Shown one piece after another: positions 1-10,946 of a stretch of 52,034 bases of DNA. The stretch's first letter is position 1. Every line of letters starts with the position of its first letter. The DNA comes from an uncultured Kiloniellales bacterium. Lineage in GTDB: Bacteria; Pseudomonadota; Alphaproteobacteria; Kiloniellales; JAKSDN01. Both the position numbers and the translations under genes were made by a program. The stretch spans positions 1-52,034 of the forward strand of contig CAMYKD010000005.1 in the NCBI GenBank assembly GCA_947258885.1, read 5' to 3'. The notes below the pieces were generated by a model. It worked only from the letters and a program-made list of their open reading frames with translations. It was not told where the DNA came from and did not search any database.

Positions 1-791
1 CCGCGGGCCTCGAGGCGGGCGAGGATGCGCTCGTAGACCTGCATCATGAGGAGGCAGGGCTTGAGCGGGCGCGGATCGCAGGATCCGATCAGCTCGCGCG
101 TGCGCTGGAAGCGCGCCCGCGCGCGGGCGGCCAGCTCGGCGGAGGCCGGGGCGAGGCCCGGGTGGTCGAGCACCGCCTGCGGGTCGCGGGTCGTAATCCC
201 GTGGGCATCCAGGAGCTCGCGGGGCAGGTAGAGCCGGCCCTCGGCGGCGTCCTCGGCCAAGTCGCGCAGGATGTTGGTGATCTGCAGGGCCTCGCCCAAG
301 GCCACCGCGATCTCGCGCGCATGGGGCTCCTCGGCGCCGAAGGCGTGGATCGAGAGCATGCCGACGGCCCCGGCGACGCGCCGGCAGTAAAGGGCGAAGT
401 CCTCGAGGCTGGGCGCCACGACGGCCGCGCGCGCGTCCATCTCCATGCCATCGATGACCGCCAGGAACTCGTCGCGAGGCAGCCGGTAGGCCGCGACCGG
501 CCCGGCCAGCGCCCGGGTCGTCGGGCGTGTCGGCCGGCCCTCGTAGAGCCGCGCGATCTCGGCGCGCCACGCCTCCAGGCTGGCCAGCTTGGCCTCCGGC
601 TCGTCCGTCCCGTCGGCGACGTCGTCGACCTCGCGGCAGAAGGCGTAGATCGCGAACATCGCCTCGCGCCGCGCCTTGGGCAGGACGCGCATGCCCCAGA
701 GGAACGAGGTGCCCGAGCGGCGCACGACCTCGTGGACGTGATGGGTTGCCGCCGTGGCGGCCGCGGGGGTCGGGGTGCCGCTCTGGGCCAT
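1..791 (-). CDS. hpnD: presqualene diphosphate synthase HpnD (3' end beyond window)
   Basis: Squalene/phytoene-synthase family enzyme that condenses two farnesyl diphosphates to presqualene diphosphate, the first step of the HpnCDE route to squalene for hopanoids. I translated 263 codons from the ATG at 791 down to base 3 without a stop; the C-terminus is off the left edge. Visible are the first Asp-rich motif in FCREVDDVAD, the SFLWGMRVLPKARR segment and the second Asp-rich motif in NILRDLAED followed by GRLYLPRE, all typical of HpnD. It starts 8 bp after the hpnC stop and has only a weak ribosome site inside the end of hpnC, so translational coupling is likely. hpnE would be expected next, outside the window. 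Confidence 0.93.
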   Translation of the reverse strand, partial: MAQSGTPTPAAATAATHHVHEVVRRSGTSFLWGMRVLPKARREAMFAIYAFCREVDDVADGTDEPEAKLASLEAWRAEIARLYEGRPTRPTTRALAGPVAAYRLPRDEFLAVIDGMEMDARAAVVAPSLEDFALYCRRVAGAVGMLSIHAFGAEEPHAREIAVALGEALQITNILRDLAEDAAEGRLYLPRELLDAHGITTRDPQAVLDHPGLAPASAELAARARARFQRTRELIGSCDPRPLKPCLLMMQVYERILARLEAR

Positions 792-799
792 GACGCCGC

Positions 800-1723
800 T
801 CAGGCCGTGCGCGCCGGAGCGAGCGCGCCGCGCCGGCCGATCAGTCGCCGCCACAGCACGCCGGCCACGCCGGAGAGCGCGCAGGCCGCCACCTGGGGCT
901 TGCTCAGCACGACCCGCTCGGCCAGGGGGTCGCGCCGCCTGAGCGCCCGGATCAGCTTCTCGGCGAGACGCACGATGACCGCGGATTCCATGGCCAGGCT
1001 GCGGGACTTGAGCTGGCCGGGCAGCCGGCGCGCCTCGGCCATCAATTGCTCGGTGGCGTCCAGGCAGCGGTCGAGGACTTGGCGCAGGCCCGGGCTGGCC
1101 GCCGGCGCGTCGAGCGCAGACACTGTCACGCCGGCCTCGGCCAGCCAGTCCTGCGGCAGGTAGACCCGGTCGAGCGCCCGGTAGTCGTCGGCGCAGTCCT
1201 GCAGGTGGTTGATCACCTGGAGCGCGCTGCACAGCGCGTCCGAGGCCGGATAGCCGGCCGCGTCCTCGCCGTGCAGGTCGAGCAGGTAGCGCCCGACCGG
1301 GTTGGCCGAGTTCTCGCAGTAGCCCACCAGCTCCGCCCAGTCTCGGTAGCGCAACTTGGTGGCATCCTGCTTGAAGGCGATGGTCAGGTCCGTGGCGCGG
1401 CGCGCGCCGACCCCGGTCTCGGCCAGGCTTGCGCGCAGCCGTTCGGCGGTGGCGAGCGCCAGGTCGCCCCCGGCCTCGCCCAGCACCGCGGCGGCCATGC
1501 GGTCGAGCCGGGCGACCTTGTCCCCGGCCGCCAGGGCCGGATTGTCCGCGATGTCGTCGATCGCCCGGGCGAAGGCGTAGTAGCGCGCGACATGAGGCCT
1601 GAGGCGCGCCGGCAGCAGGAACGAGCCGACCGGGAAGTTCTCGTCGCCGGCGCCTTTGCCGGACGGCGTCTCGATTCCTGGAGCGGCGGTCACGTTTGTC
1701 TTCGGTGCGGTGTGGCCGGGCAT
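800..1723 (-). CDS. hpnC: hydroxysqualene synthase HpnC
   Basis: 307 residues. Squalene-synthase-like protein that converts presqualene diphosphate to hydroxysqualene in the HpnCDE pathway. Seen: an aspartate-rich motif in FARAIDDIADNP, the HpnC-typical GDENFPVGSFLLP near the N-terminus, and a second acidic motif in INHLQDCADDY followed by YLPQDWL. An in-frame ATG exists 198 bp upstream, but the extension is low-complexity and overlaps hpnB, so the ATG at 1723 (MPGHTAPK) is chosen; the family normally begins close to the ENFPV segment. It lies 26 bp after hpnB and 8 bp before hpnD, in one operon. Confidence 0.93.
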   Translation of the reverse strand: MPGHTAPKTNVTAAPGIETPSGKGAGDENFPVGSFLLPARLRPHVARYYAFARAIDDIADNPALAAGDKVARLDRMAAAVLGEAGGDLALATAERLRASLAETGVGARRATDLTIAFKQDATKLRYRDWAELVGYCENSANPVGRYLLDLHGEDAAGYPASDALCSALQVINHLQDCADDYRALDRVYLPQDWLAEAGVTVSALDAPAASPGLRQVLDRCLDATEQLMAEARRLPGQLKSRSLAMESAVIVRLAEKLIRALRRRDPLAERVVLSKPQVAACALSGVAGVLWRRLIGRRGALAPARTA

Positions 1724-1749
1724 TTCCGTCCAGCTTAGACTCGGACGGC

Positions 1750-2976
1750 CTAGTCTTCCAGACCCGCCATGGCGGCCTGCGCCCGGCCCTTCCACTCGCC
1801 GCCGCGCCCGCTCCGGTGGCGTCTGGCCGAATCGAGGGTCATGAGGGTGTAGAGCAGCGCGGGCAGCGGCAGCAGCAGGGTCATCGCGACCGGCTGTCCG
1901 TAGCGCTGAAAGGTGGGCCAAGCGGCCAGCGCCATAAGACCCCAGGCGGTCATGCCGGCCACCACGGCGCCGAAGGCGGCACCGAAGTCCTGGATCGGCA
2001 GGAACATGCCGGCGTAGGTGCCGCCCAGCACGGCGATGGGCGGCACCAGGTAGGTCAGAATCATGCCGATCACCATGCCGAACAGCTGGCGTCGCGAACA
2101 GCCCAGCTGCGTGTAGGCGGTGCGCGCCACCATGCGCCAGATGTCCATCAGCCCCTCATAGGGCCGGATGCTCTCGGCCTCGGGCCCGAGACCGAGCCAA
2201 ATGCCCCGGCCGCGCTCGCGGGCCACCGCCTTGATCCGCGCGGCCAGCGCGCAGTCGTCGATCAGTTCGCCCTTGATCGAGCGGAAGTCGCCGGCGGCGT
2301 TCAGGGCCTCGAGATTCACCAGTATGCAGCCCCCCGACGCGGCCGCCGTCCGGCGCTTCGGGTTGTTGACCCAGCGGAAGGGATAGAGCTTCTGGAAGAA
2401 GAACACGAAGGGCGGAATCAGCAAACGCTCCCACCAGCTTTCGCATGACAGCTGCGGCATGACAGAAACCAGGTCGAGCTTATCGGCCTCGGCCTTGGCG
2501 ACCAGGTCGCGCAGGTTCTGCAGCCAGTGCGCGATGTCCGCATCGGTCAGCCACAGATAGCGCGCCTCCGGCGCGCGGGCCTGGGCGTGCGCCCAGCCCT
2601 GGGCCAACGCCCAGATCTTGCCCGACCAGCCCGAGGGCAGCGGGTCCGATTCGACCACGTGAAAGCGGTCGGCATGCTTCGACTCCCTGGCCAGGGCCTG
2701 CGCCGCCCGCGCGGTCCCGTCCTCGCTGTGGTCGTCGACCAGGATGATCTGGAGGGGACCGGGGTAGTCCTGCTCCAGCAGGGTGTCCAGTGTCTCGCCG
2801 AGCACCTCGGCCTCGTTGCGCGCCGGTACCAGGGCCACCACGCTCGGCCAATCGGCCGGGTTCGGCAGATCCGGCTCGAGCTCCTGGTCGGCGGCCCAGA
2901 ACAAGCCCCGGGCCAGCACCAGATAAACCCAGATGAGCACTGACAGGATAGCCAAGATAGAGAGAATCCACATCAT
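1750..2976 (-). CDS. hpnB: hopanoid-associated family 2 glycosyltransferase HpnB
   Basis: 408 residues. An N-terminal membrane segment (about 3-27) precedes a GT-A fold glycosyltransferase domain with VVALVPARNEAEVLGETL, the IILVDDHSEDGT strand-loop, a DAD-type metal site in LWLTDADIAHW, and ELIDDCALAARIK. Two or three hydrophobic C-terminal segments follow (about 300-375). This is the architecture of HpnB, found at the head of hopanoid clusters; its acceptor is not firmly established. It is the promoter-proximal gene of hpnB-hpnC-hpnD here. Two adjacent ATG codons begin the frame; the first is used. Confidence 0.9.
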   Translation of the reverse strand: MMWILSILAILSVLIWVYLVLARGLFWAADQELEPDLPNPADWPSVVALVPARNEAEVLGETLDTLLEQDYPGPLQIILVDDHSEDGTARAAQALARESKHADRFHVVESDPLPSGWSGKIWALAQGWAHAQARAPEARYLWLTDADIAHWLQNLRDLVAKAEADKLDLVSVMPQLSCESWWERLLIPPFVFFFQKLYPFRWVNNPKRRTAAASGGCILVNLEALNAAGDFRSIKGELIDDCALAARIKAVARERGRGIWLGLGPEAESIRPYEGLMDIWRMVARTAYTQLGCSRRQLFGMVIGMILTYLVPPIAVLGGTYAGMFLPIQDFGAAFGAVVAGMTAWGLMALAAWPTFQRYGQPVAMTLLLPLPALLYTLMTLDSARRHRSGRGGEWKGRAQAAMAGLED

Positions 2977-3022
2977 TGCGACAGTCCAGCCTCGTTCGTT
3001 CTAAGTGTACCGGCCTCGCTGC

Positions 3023-5491
3023 TCACGCCGGCTCGTACGCCCGCAGTAGCGTCCTTCGGAACCCGATGGAAACGGCTGCCGGGATCAGCAACACATAACA
3101 CGACGCAGCCACGATCAGCGTGATGTCTATGCCGTATGCGATGCTGCAGGCAACCGCGAGGGAGGAGGCGAGCACTCCTGCCGCGCCGTTGATGCCCCAG
3201 AACCAGGGGGTCGGCTTGCCATCCACCGCGGATATCAAGCGCATGCCGGTGGGAAACCCGTAACCCATGAGCAGCCCGGCGGGGGCAATCAACAGGACAC
3301 AAAGCGATGCGCGCGCCAGCAAGGAGGCACTTTCTAGGCCGGACAGAACGTCCGGCAACCAAAGGGGCAGGGCGAAAAGATATCCCCCCGTCAGCAGAGA
3401 CCAGAGCAGCAGCTTTCTCCAATCGTCCAGGGGCCACCGGTCCGAGATCATGCTGCCGATGCCGGTCGCCAGTATCAAGGAGAACAGCACGATGCTGAGC
3501 GAATATATGGGATGTCCCAGGAAAACGCCCATACGCTGGAGAAGACCAATCTCCGCGCACATGAACCCGACCCCGATCAGGAAGAAGTAGGCGCTGCCGC
3601 CGACGGCAAGCCTGCGGCCAACGTCCTTGATCGCCGGCCGCAATGGCAAAACGATCGCCGCCACCACCAGCGCAATAGACAAGACGAAGAGCTTTACCAG
3701 GGTCAGAGTCGCCGTCAGGTTTCCCGCGACGACACCATTCTGCCGGGGGTTGCGGGAGCCAGTGGCCGCAAAGATCTTCACCGCCTCGGAGAGCCGCAGC
3801 TGGTTGAAGAAGAACGGCCGGTTATCCGTTGGTGGCGTGAGATCAAGATGGAGGCTTGAGGTATAGCGGTCCAGTTGGGTCGGGTTGGCGCTGGCGACGA
3901 TCTCCCGCAGAACCCGGGAGGCGGGTTCCGCATCTGGCGCGATGAGCACTCCGTATCCCATGTCGGCCACGACATCCTTGAGCACGGCGATACGCTCCGG
4001 TGAAAGCGGCGACCGAGAAAACACCAGCGTCGCGATCGCGCCGGTGCTAGCGAGGAAGATATGCCGACTCGGCTCGGGCAGACCCATGTCGAAGGCCGCC
4101 GCCATCGCCAAGCTGACCATGCGGCCGGTCTCCTCGATTCGATCGGGTGAGTACCAGCGGCTGACCGTGAACAAGCCGTCCGGCGTTAGGCGCCGGAGAA
4201 AGATTCGCCATCCCTCCACCGTGTAAAGGCCGTTTTCGCTTAGGGTGAAGGCTCCGGCCCCCGTGGCGGCCCAGGTGTCGATCAGGCTCATCTGGATGAT
4301 GTCGAAGGCCTTGTCGCTCCGCGCGAACCAACTCCTTGCTTCATCCACATGGTAGGTGATCCCCCTGAGGTCCGCGAGGCCGGCGAATTCCATATACCCC
4401 GGCTCCTTGGTCAGAAGCCGGATCATGATGGGGTTGATTTCCACGCCCGTGACCTCGGAAACGCCGAAAACGCGGGCGCTGAGGATGTCGCGTCCGCCAC
4501 CCACGCCGATGATCGCCGCGCTGTCCAGACCGGGCAGATGGTAGGGCAGGTTGGTTATGTCGTACCGCAGGAAATCGGCTTCGCGTACATCGCCGCTAAA
4601 CCGGTAGGCTGCGGTCCCGGCGTCACCGTCGATCAGCACCATGCGTTGTCCGACGCGCAAGTCGCCGGCGCGGAACTCCGGGGCTGGCCCCCACATCTTG
4701 GGTGCGGTCACGCCGTCGTCGGTGACCGTGACCCGGGAGTAGGAATTCCACCGGTCGAAGATCGGTCGGTTCTTGCCCAGCTCGGAGACCCCCTTGACGA
4801 AGAGCGGACGGAGGCGATGCTCCGACAGACCGTTCCCGGCGGCGATCAGGACCAGGACCAGCATTACCAGGCCGCAGCGTCGCGGCAGGAACGCCAGCGG
4901 CGGCGGCGATTTCGGCGCCGTGCCAATGCCGGAGCGGACAAACAGCAGGGCCGCCGCCGCCGCGGTCGCGCTGATCCATAGCACCGCGGAGGGCGCATCG
5001 GTCACGTTCAGCACCGCAAGTACGCCCAGACAGCCGAGTGCAGCACCAGCCAGATCAACGCCATACACGCGACCGACCGGATAGGGGCTGCGGGTCAGCG
5101 CCAGACTGACGACCACGCCGGAGAAGAAGAAAGGTATCGACAGGCAGGCCAGCAATGCGGGCCAGGCCAGCCAATTGAGTAGGCCGCCGCCGTGCAGCGG
5201 AAGCGCCATCTGAATGACGAGGGAAACGGCGGTCGCGATCGCGAAGGCGACACTGAAATAAGCGAGATCATGGGAAAGAGTCGCCTGGGTGAAGCGATCG
5301 CGGCGAAGATAGACCCAAACCGCCCCCGCCGTCAGCCCGAACATGCCGACGCTAATGACGAAAAAGGCCAAATGATACCAAGTGACCGCCGAAAGGATAC
5401 GCGTCTCGACCACCTGCAACATCAAGGTCGCCAGGGTGACCAAGAAGACACCGCCATAAAATCGTAACGACCCTTTTCTGTTGGTAACCAT
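3023..5491 (-). CDS. large membrane protein with spermidine-synthase-like domain
   Basis: 822 residues from the ATG at 5491, which is preceded by AAAGGACCAAG; an ATG 84 bp upstream is less likely. Hydrophobic N-terminal segments span about 10-190. A soluble central domain then carries a class I methyltransferase/spermidine-synthase nucleotide site at about 325-355 (GVGGGRD, then VTGVEINP) and a motif of the GAGAFTLSEN type, and several more membrane segments fill about 600-822. Related fused proteins are common in proteobacteria, but whether they make polyamines is not established. A WNSYSRV motif ahead of the nucleotide site is also shared with that group. It stands alone between hpnB and a PhyH gene, all on the minus strand. 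Confidence 0.8.
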   Translation of the reverse strand: MVTNRKGSLRFYGGVFLVTLATLMLQVVETRILSAVTWYHLAFFVISVGMFGLTAGAVWVYLRRDRFTQATLSHDLAYFSVAFAIATAVSLVIQMALPLHGGGLLNWLAWPALLACLSIPFFFSGVVVSLALTRSPYPVGRVYGVDLAGAALGCLGVLAVLNVTDAPSAVLWISATAAAAALLFVRSGIGTAPKSPPPLAFLPRRCGLVMLVLVLIAAGNGLSEHRLRPLFVKGVSELGKNRPIFDRWNSYSRVTVTDDGVTAPKMWGPAPEFRAGDLRVGQRMVLIDGDAGTAAYRFSGDVREADFLRYDITNLPYHLPGLDSAAIIGVGGGRDILSARVFGVSEVTGVEINPIMIRLLTKEPGYMEFAGLADLRGITYHVDEARSWFARSDKAFDIIQMSLIDTWAATGAGAFTLSENGLYTVEGWRIFLRRLTPDGLFTVSRWYSPDRIEETGRMVSLAMAAAFDMGLPEPSRHIFLASTGAIATLVFSRSPLSPERIAVLKDVVADMGYGVLIAPDAEPASRVLREIVASANPTQLDRYTSSLHLDLTPPTDNRPFFFNQLRLSEAVKIFAATGSRNPRQNGVVAGNLTATLTLVKLFVLSIALVVAAIVLPLRPAIKDVGRRLAVGGSAYFFLIGVGFMCAEIGLLQRMGVFLGHPIYSLSIVLFSLILATGIGSMISDRWPLDDWRKLLLWSLLTGGYLFALPLWLPDVLSGLESASLLARASLCVLLIAPAGLLMGYGFPTGMRLISAVDGKPTPWFWGINGAAGVLASSLAVACSIAYGIDITLIVAASCYVLLIPAAVSIGFRRTLLRAYEPA

Positions 5492-5655
5492 CTTGGTCCT
5501 TTGACCCTCCGGCATGCGCCCGACCCTCTTGGCCCGCGTGGCAAAGAGCGCAGGGGGCCAGATAGTGCAGAGCAATCGGTTAGGAAGCGATTAAGCCCCG
5601 GAAAGGCCTAGCCTAGTGCGGAGCGGCGCCATCGCAGCTGAGGGCCGGTCTGTCG

Positions 5656-6423
5656 TCAGACCCTGAATTTGTACGTCGTCCCCGGCGCGCGCTCGATGTC
5701 GGGCGGGTAGGCTTCGCGCTTCTCGGCGAAGTAGCGCGCCCGGTGGTCGCCCTCGGAGGCACGGTTGTAGGTGACATACAACACCCGGCGTTGAGAGTCT
5801 GTTAGGTTCGGCCCCGAGCGGTGCGGCGCGAGACTATCGAAGAACAGGGCGTCGCCCGGCTGGGTCGGATAGGGCACGAAGTCCATGGCCTCGAGGGGGG
5901 CGCCCTCGAGTGGCGTCCACTCCGCGCCCAACATGCCCTTGTCGTGCCAGCCGGCGGCGATCTCGAGGCAGCCGTTGGCGAGCGTCGCCGGATCGATGCC
6001 GACCAGCGCGGTGACGTAGAAGCCGGCATAGCGGCTCCAGCCGGCCTGGACGTCCTGATGCGGCGTGAAGCCCGAGCCGCCCGGCTGCTTGAAGTTGACC
6101 TTCTCCTTGAACAGCACGGCCGGCTCGCCGAGCAGCTCGGAGACCACCCCGATCATCCGTCCCCCGGTGATCAGCGCGCGGAAGCTCTCGTGGTAGGGGA
6201 CGAAGTCCTCGATGCGCTGGACCACCCGGCGCCGGGGCCGCTTCAGGCTGTCCTCGTAGTAGACCATGTGCCGGCCCGGTTTCTCCGGCCAGTTGGTGAT
6301 CTCGTCGGTCCACCAGGTGATTCGAGCGATCTCGGAGGCGTCGTAGAAGCGTGGCACGAAGACGAAGCCATCGCGCCGGAAGGCGGCGGTCTGCTCAGCC
6401 GTCAGAAATTCGGTTTCGTTCAT
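5656..6423 (-). CDS. phytanoyl-CoA dioxygenase (PhyH) family protein
   Basis: 255 residues, start chosen at MNETEFLTAEQ because the family begins with such an AxxFxxDGFV helix-strand; an upstream ATG would add 51 basic residues. Seen: RRDGFVFVPRFYD at the N-terminus, the HQD of GFTPHQDVQAGW as probable iron-binding HxD, and a distal His in SLAPHRSGPN followed by RRVLYVTYNR as the 2-oxoglutarate-binding arginine region. The enzyme should hydroxylate an organic substrate using Fe(II), O2 and 2-oxoglutarate; the substrate cannot be told. It is flanked by unrelated genes on the same strand. Confidence 0.87.
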   Translation of the reverse strand: MNETEFLTAEQTAAFRRDGFVFVPRFYDASEIARITWWTDEITNWPEKPGRHMVYYEDSLKRPRRRVVQRIEDFVPYHESFRALITGGRMIGVVSELLGEPAVLFKEKVNFKQPGGSGFTPHQDVQAGWSRYAGFYVTALVGIDPATLANGCLEIAAGWHDKGMLGAEWTPLEGAPLEAMDFVPYPTQPGDALFFDSLAPHRSGPNLTDSQRRVLYVTYNRASEGDHRARYFAEKREAYPPDIERAPGTTYKFRV

Positions 6424-6536
6424 CGCCTCGGGTCCAACTCCAATACCGTCGCGCAGCCGGGCACGCGCCAGTTTAAGGCCCCGAACCCCACTGGCAAGGT
6501 ACCTGTGGCGGCGGCGCGACGCACCGGCCGCGCGAG

Positions 6537-7136
6537 TTATTGGGCCTGCGCTGGCTTCCGGTGTTTTTGCCGCCATTCGGCGGCCAGCTTCTCGGCTTTG
6601 GCCACTTGGGCGAACGACATCTTTTTGGCAACCATATTTCGCTCTTCACCGGCTATGCCCAGGTTCTGCGCGGCGGCCAGGTCATACCACATGTGGGCCC
6701 GGACATAGTCGCGAGCCACGCCGAAGCCCTTCTCGTACATGACGCCGAGCATGTACTGGCCCTTGGCGCTGCCCTGCTCGGCAGCCCGGCGGTACCACAT
6801 CAGCGCTTCGGCGTCGTTCCGCTCTACGCCTTGGCCGAAGTGGTACAGTGCTCCGAGGTTGACCTGGGCCTTGACATGGCCCTGCTGCGCCGCGAGGTGG
6901 TACCACCTTGCGGCCACGGCGGGGCGTTTGGGCACGCCAAGGCCATTGGCGTACATGTAGCCGAGGGTGTATTGGGCCTGGGCGTGGCCCTGGCTGGCGA
7001 GCGGCCGGAATTCACCGAGCGCCGTCGTGTAATCGCCCCGTAGGTATGCGGAGAACCCGCCCTCGAAGTCGGCCCACGCCGGGGCGGCCAGTCCGAGGAC
7101 GAGCGCTGTGGCCAGAGCAAGGCGGCGCAGGATCAT
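6537..7136 (-). CDS. secreted Sel1-repeat protein
   Basis: 199 residues. A signal peptide (about 1-22, ending AAPAWA) is followed by about four Sel1-like repeats (for example AQYTLGYMYANGLGV, KAQVNLGALYHFGQGV, KGQYMLGVMYEKGFGV), each an alpha-hairpin of about 36 residues. The tail is short, basic and coiled-coil-like, rich in Lys, Ala and Gln. Sel1 proteins are periplasmic scaffolds for protein complexes; no partner is indicated here. The 144 bp downstream, before the REC-PilZ gene, holds nothing recognised. Confidence 0.88.
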   Translation of the reverse strand: MILRRLALATALVLGLAAPAWADFEGGFSAYLRGDYTTALGEFRPLASQGHAQAQYTLGYMYANGLGVPKRPAVAARWYHLAAQQGHVKAQVNLGALYHFGQGVERNDAEALMWYRRAAEQGSAKGQYMLGVMYEKGFGVARDYVRAHMWYDLAAAQNLGIAGEERNMVAKKMSFAQVAKAEKLAAEWRQKHRKPAQAQ

Positions 7137-7280
7137 GTCATCCCCAGGGCCATGGCGCAGCGCGGCGTGGCGGCGCTGCAGATTACAGGAACATGTTACA
7201 CCGTCGAGGTTGTGAAGCGGTTAATCTAGGCAGTTTTTTCCCACCTTCCGGGATTTGGCGTCGGGTCCGGATACTGGCGT

Positions 7281-7982
7281 TCACGTGAACTCGACGCCGA
7301 GCGTATCGCCCCTGCGCCAGCGCACCTCGCAGCGGCGCGCGGGGCCTTCCAACGGCTCCAAGTCGAACAGCGTCGGGCACTGCTGGCCGGGCTCGGTCAG
7401 GCGAAGCGCCGCGCCCCCTGCCGATACGTCGAGTATGACGCAGGGGATATGGCTGTCCCGGTCCATGATCAGGGCCGCCCCGAACATCGCCGTCCGCTCG
7501 TGCTCGCGCTGTTCAGCGCCCCCCATTGCTGGCGCCGATGCGGAACGCCGCTCGCCGGATCCCGCCCGAGGGTCGCCGCCGGCCTTTCGGCCGGACTCCC
7601 GTCTTCTGGCCGCCGATGTCTGGTCGAACCGCGCGATGACCCTCTCCATGCGGGCGATCAGCTCGTCCATGTCGAACGGCTTGGCGAGGAACTCGTCGAC
7701 CCCGAGGATCGCCCCCTTTGACTCCAGATCCCGGCCCGAAAGGCCTGATTCCAGCAATACAGGAACCTTGATGCCCTCCCATTTCAAAAGCTGGATCACT
7801 TCGAACCCGTCGATATCCGGCAGGGCGACGTCAAGCACGATGATGTCGTAGGCATCATCCTTGGCCAGCTTGACCGCCTGTTCGCCCAGCTCGGCGATCT
7901 GGCAGGTGTGGCCTCGGTTGCGGAAGGCCATCGCCACGCTCTGGCTCAGCGCCTGATCGTCGTCGACAAAAAGGACATGCAT
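7281..7982 (-). CDS. response regulator with CtrA-like REC domain and PilZ output
   Basis: 233 residues from the ATG at 7982 (MHVLFVDDDQ). The receiver domain occupies 1-118, with Asp51 in IIVLDVALPD as phosphoacceptor and Lys101 in LAKPF. A charged, Ala/Arg/Gly-rich linker (about 119-157) leads to a PilZ domain that has both c-di-GMP motifs: RxxxR at 159-163 and DxSxxG at 185-190. The receiver reads like that of CtrA (VLFVDDD, LGEQAVKLA, YDIIVLDVALPDIDGFEV), but the winged-helix domain is absent. It should combine phosphorelay input with c-di-GMP sensing. No kinase is adjacent. Confidence 0.9.
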   Translation of the reverse strand: MHVLFVDDDQALSQSVAMAFRNRGHTCQIAELGEQAVKLAKDDAYDIIVLDVALPDIDGFEVIQLLKWEGIKVPVLLESGLSGRDLESKGAILGVDEFLAKPFDMDELIARMERVIARFDQTSAARRRESGRKAGGDPRAGSGERRSASAPAMGGAEQREHERTAMFGAALIMDRDSHIPCVILDVSAGGAALRLTEPGQQCPTLFDLEPLEGPARRCEVRWRRGDTLGVEFT

Positions 7983-8157
7983 GGTCGAACTGCGAGCTCC
8001 CCGCACCGGAGGGAAGGTGCGTACCTTGTCGCAGGCTAACCGGCAAAATCTAAATATTAGGCTAAAACGACTAGGCCTCCCCACCGAGATCCGCTCCCTC
8101 GACAAGGGGCGTCAGGTCGGGAAAAATATGCGGCCAAAGGCTTTCCAGGCGCCAGGC

Positions 8158-10110
<1,953 letters not shown>

Positions 10111-10329
10111 AGGCGCCATCCCGTGGGTCGGATGCGGTCTGTTCTCTCGGCGCAGGTTAGGGCGAAGGGGGGAGGGGTTCAACACCCCCGCCGGAAAGCG
10201 GGCCACGGGACGCAAGTTGCGGCGAGCGGGCGGCTGCTCTGCGCACCGCCTCTCGCCACGACTCGCGATGTTGGATTAGACCATGGGGATCTCGGGTCGC
10301 GTCCCCAGAGGACGACCGATCCCTTGGAT

Positions 10330-10575
10330 TTACGCCTCGGCCGCAGTTTCCTTCTGATTCTGGGCGAACTCGCGCAGGATGTCGATGGTTCGGCCGATAG
10401 CCAGGGTCGAGGACAGGAGGAACGTGGCCACCAGCAGCGGATCGTAACTCACCTTGGTGCTCTGCAGCCACACGGCGTGCAGCACCGTCGGCAGCTCCTG
10501 GGCGTTGGCGGCCGAGAAGAACAGGCAAGCACCTGCGGCAACGGTCGCGGCCAGGAACAAAAGATGTGACTTCAT
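10330..10575 (-). CDS. small signal-peptide/membrane protein, unknown
   Basis: 81 residues and not recognised. A clear hydrophobic N-terminus (about 5-26, ending SAANAQ) suggests a signal peptide or anchor. A second hydrophobic stretch (about 46-62) is followed by a polar tail with EFAQNQKETAAEA. The strong ribosome site AAGGAGGAGATAGGGC directly before ATG argues that it is real. It is preceded on its strand by the AT-rich block at about 10640-10790, which probably contains its promoter. No neighbour gives a function. Confidence 0.65.
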   Translation of the reverse strand: MKSHLLFLAATVAAGACLFFSAANAQELPTVLHAVWLQSTKVSYDPLLVATFLLSSTLAIGRTIDILREFAQNQKETAAEA

Positions 10576-10946
10576 GCCCTATCTCCTCCTTCTCTATCCC
10601 TCTATCCGCCTCGGACCAAGTCACGCGGGGCGGTGCCACGCTGTATTCGATACCTTACAATATATATACAAAAATTGGTAATAATTCAAGAGGTAATAGT
10701 TAGACTATTCGGGTACATTTTTCGTAGACAGTAAATACTTTATTTATACAGTTATTTTTTCGTTAATAAGGCGAATCACTGTATTTTGCAGAAGTGTTCG
10801 GGCCCATCTTCAGGATTTGCGGCCCGTCCCCCTGTCGAACTGGCTTAGGCCCGAGGGGCGACTCGTCGGCGGTGAAGACCCTGGCGCGATCGGGCGTGGT
10901 CCAACGCCCCGAGAAAAACGGCCCAGGCCGGCAAGTGGCAGAGGGC
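10576..10946. other. AT-rich intergenic block
   Basis: 371 bp between the small minus-strand gene and the end of the sugar dehydrogenase gene. Bases about 10650-10790 are dominated by A and T (runs such as TTACAATATATATAC and AAATACTTTATTTATAC), in sharp contrast to the GC-rich surroundings. The right part (about 10790-10946) is GC-rich and lacks a supported gene. The block may hold the promoter of the 81-residue gene and binding sites for AT-preferring proteins. No clear tRNA, transposase remnant or terminator was seen. Confidence 0.55.
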
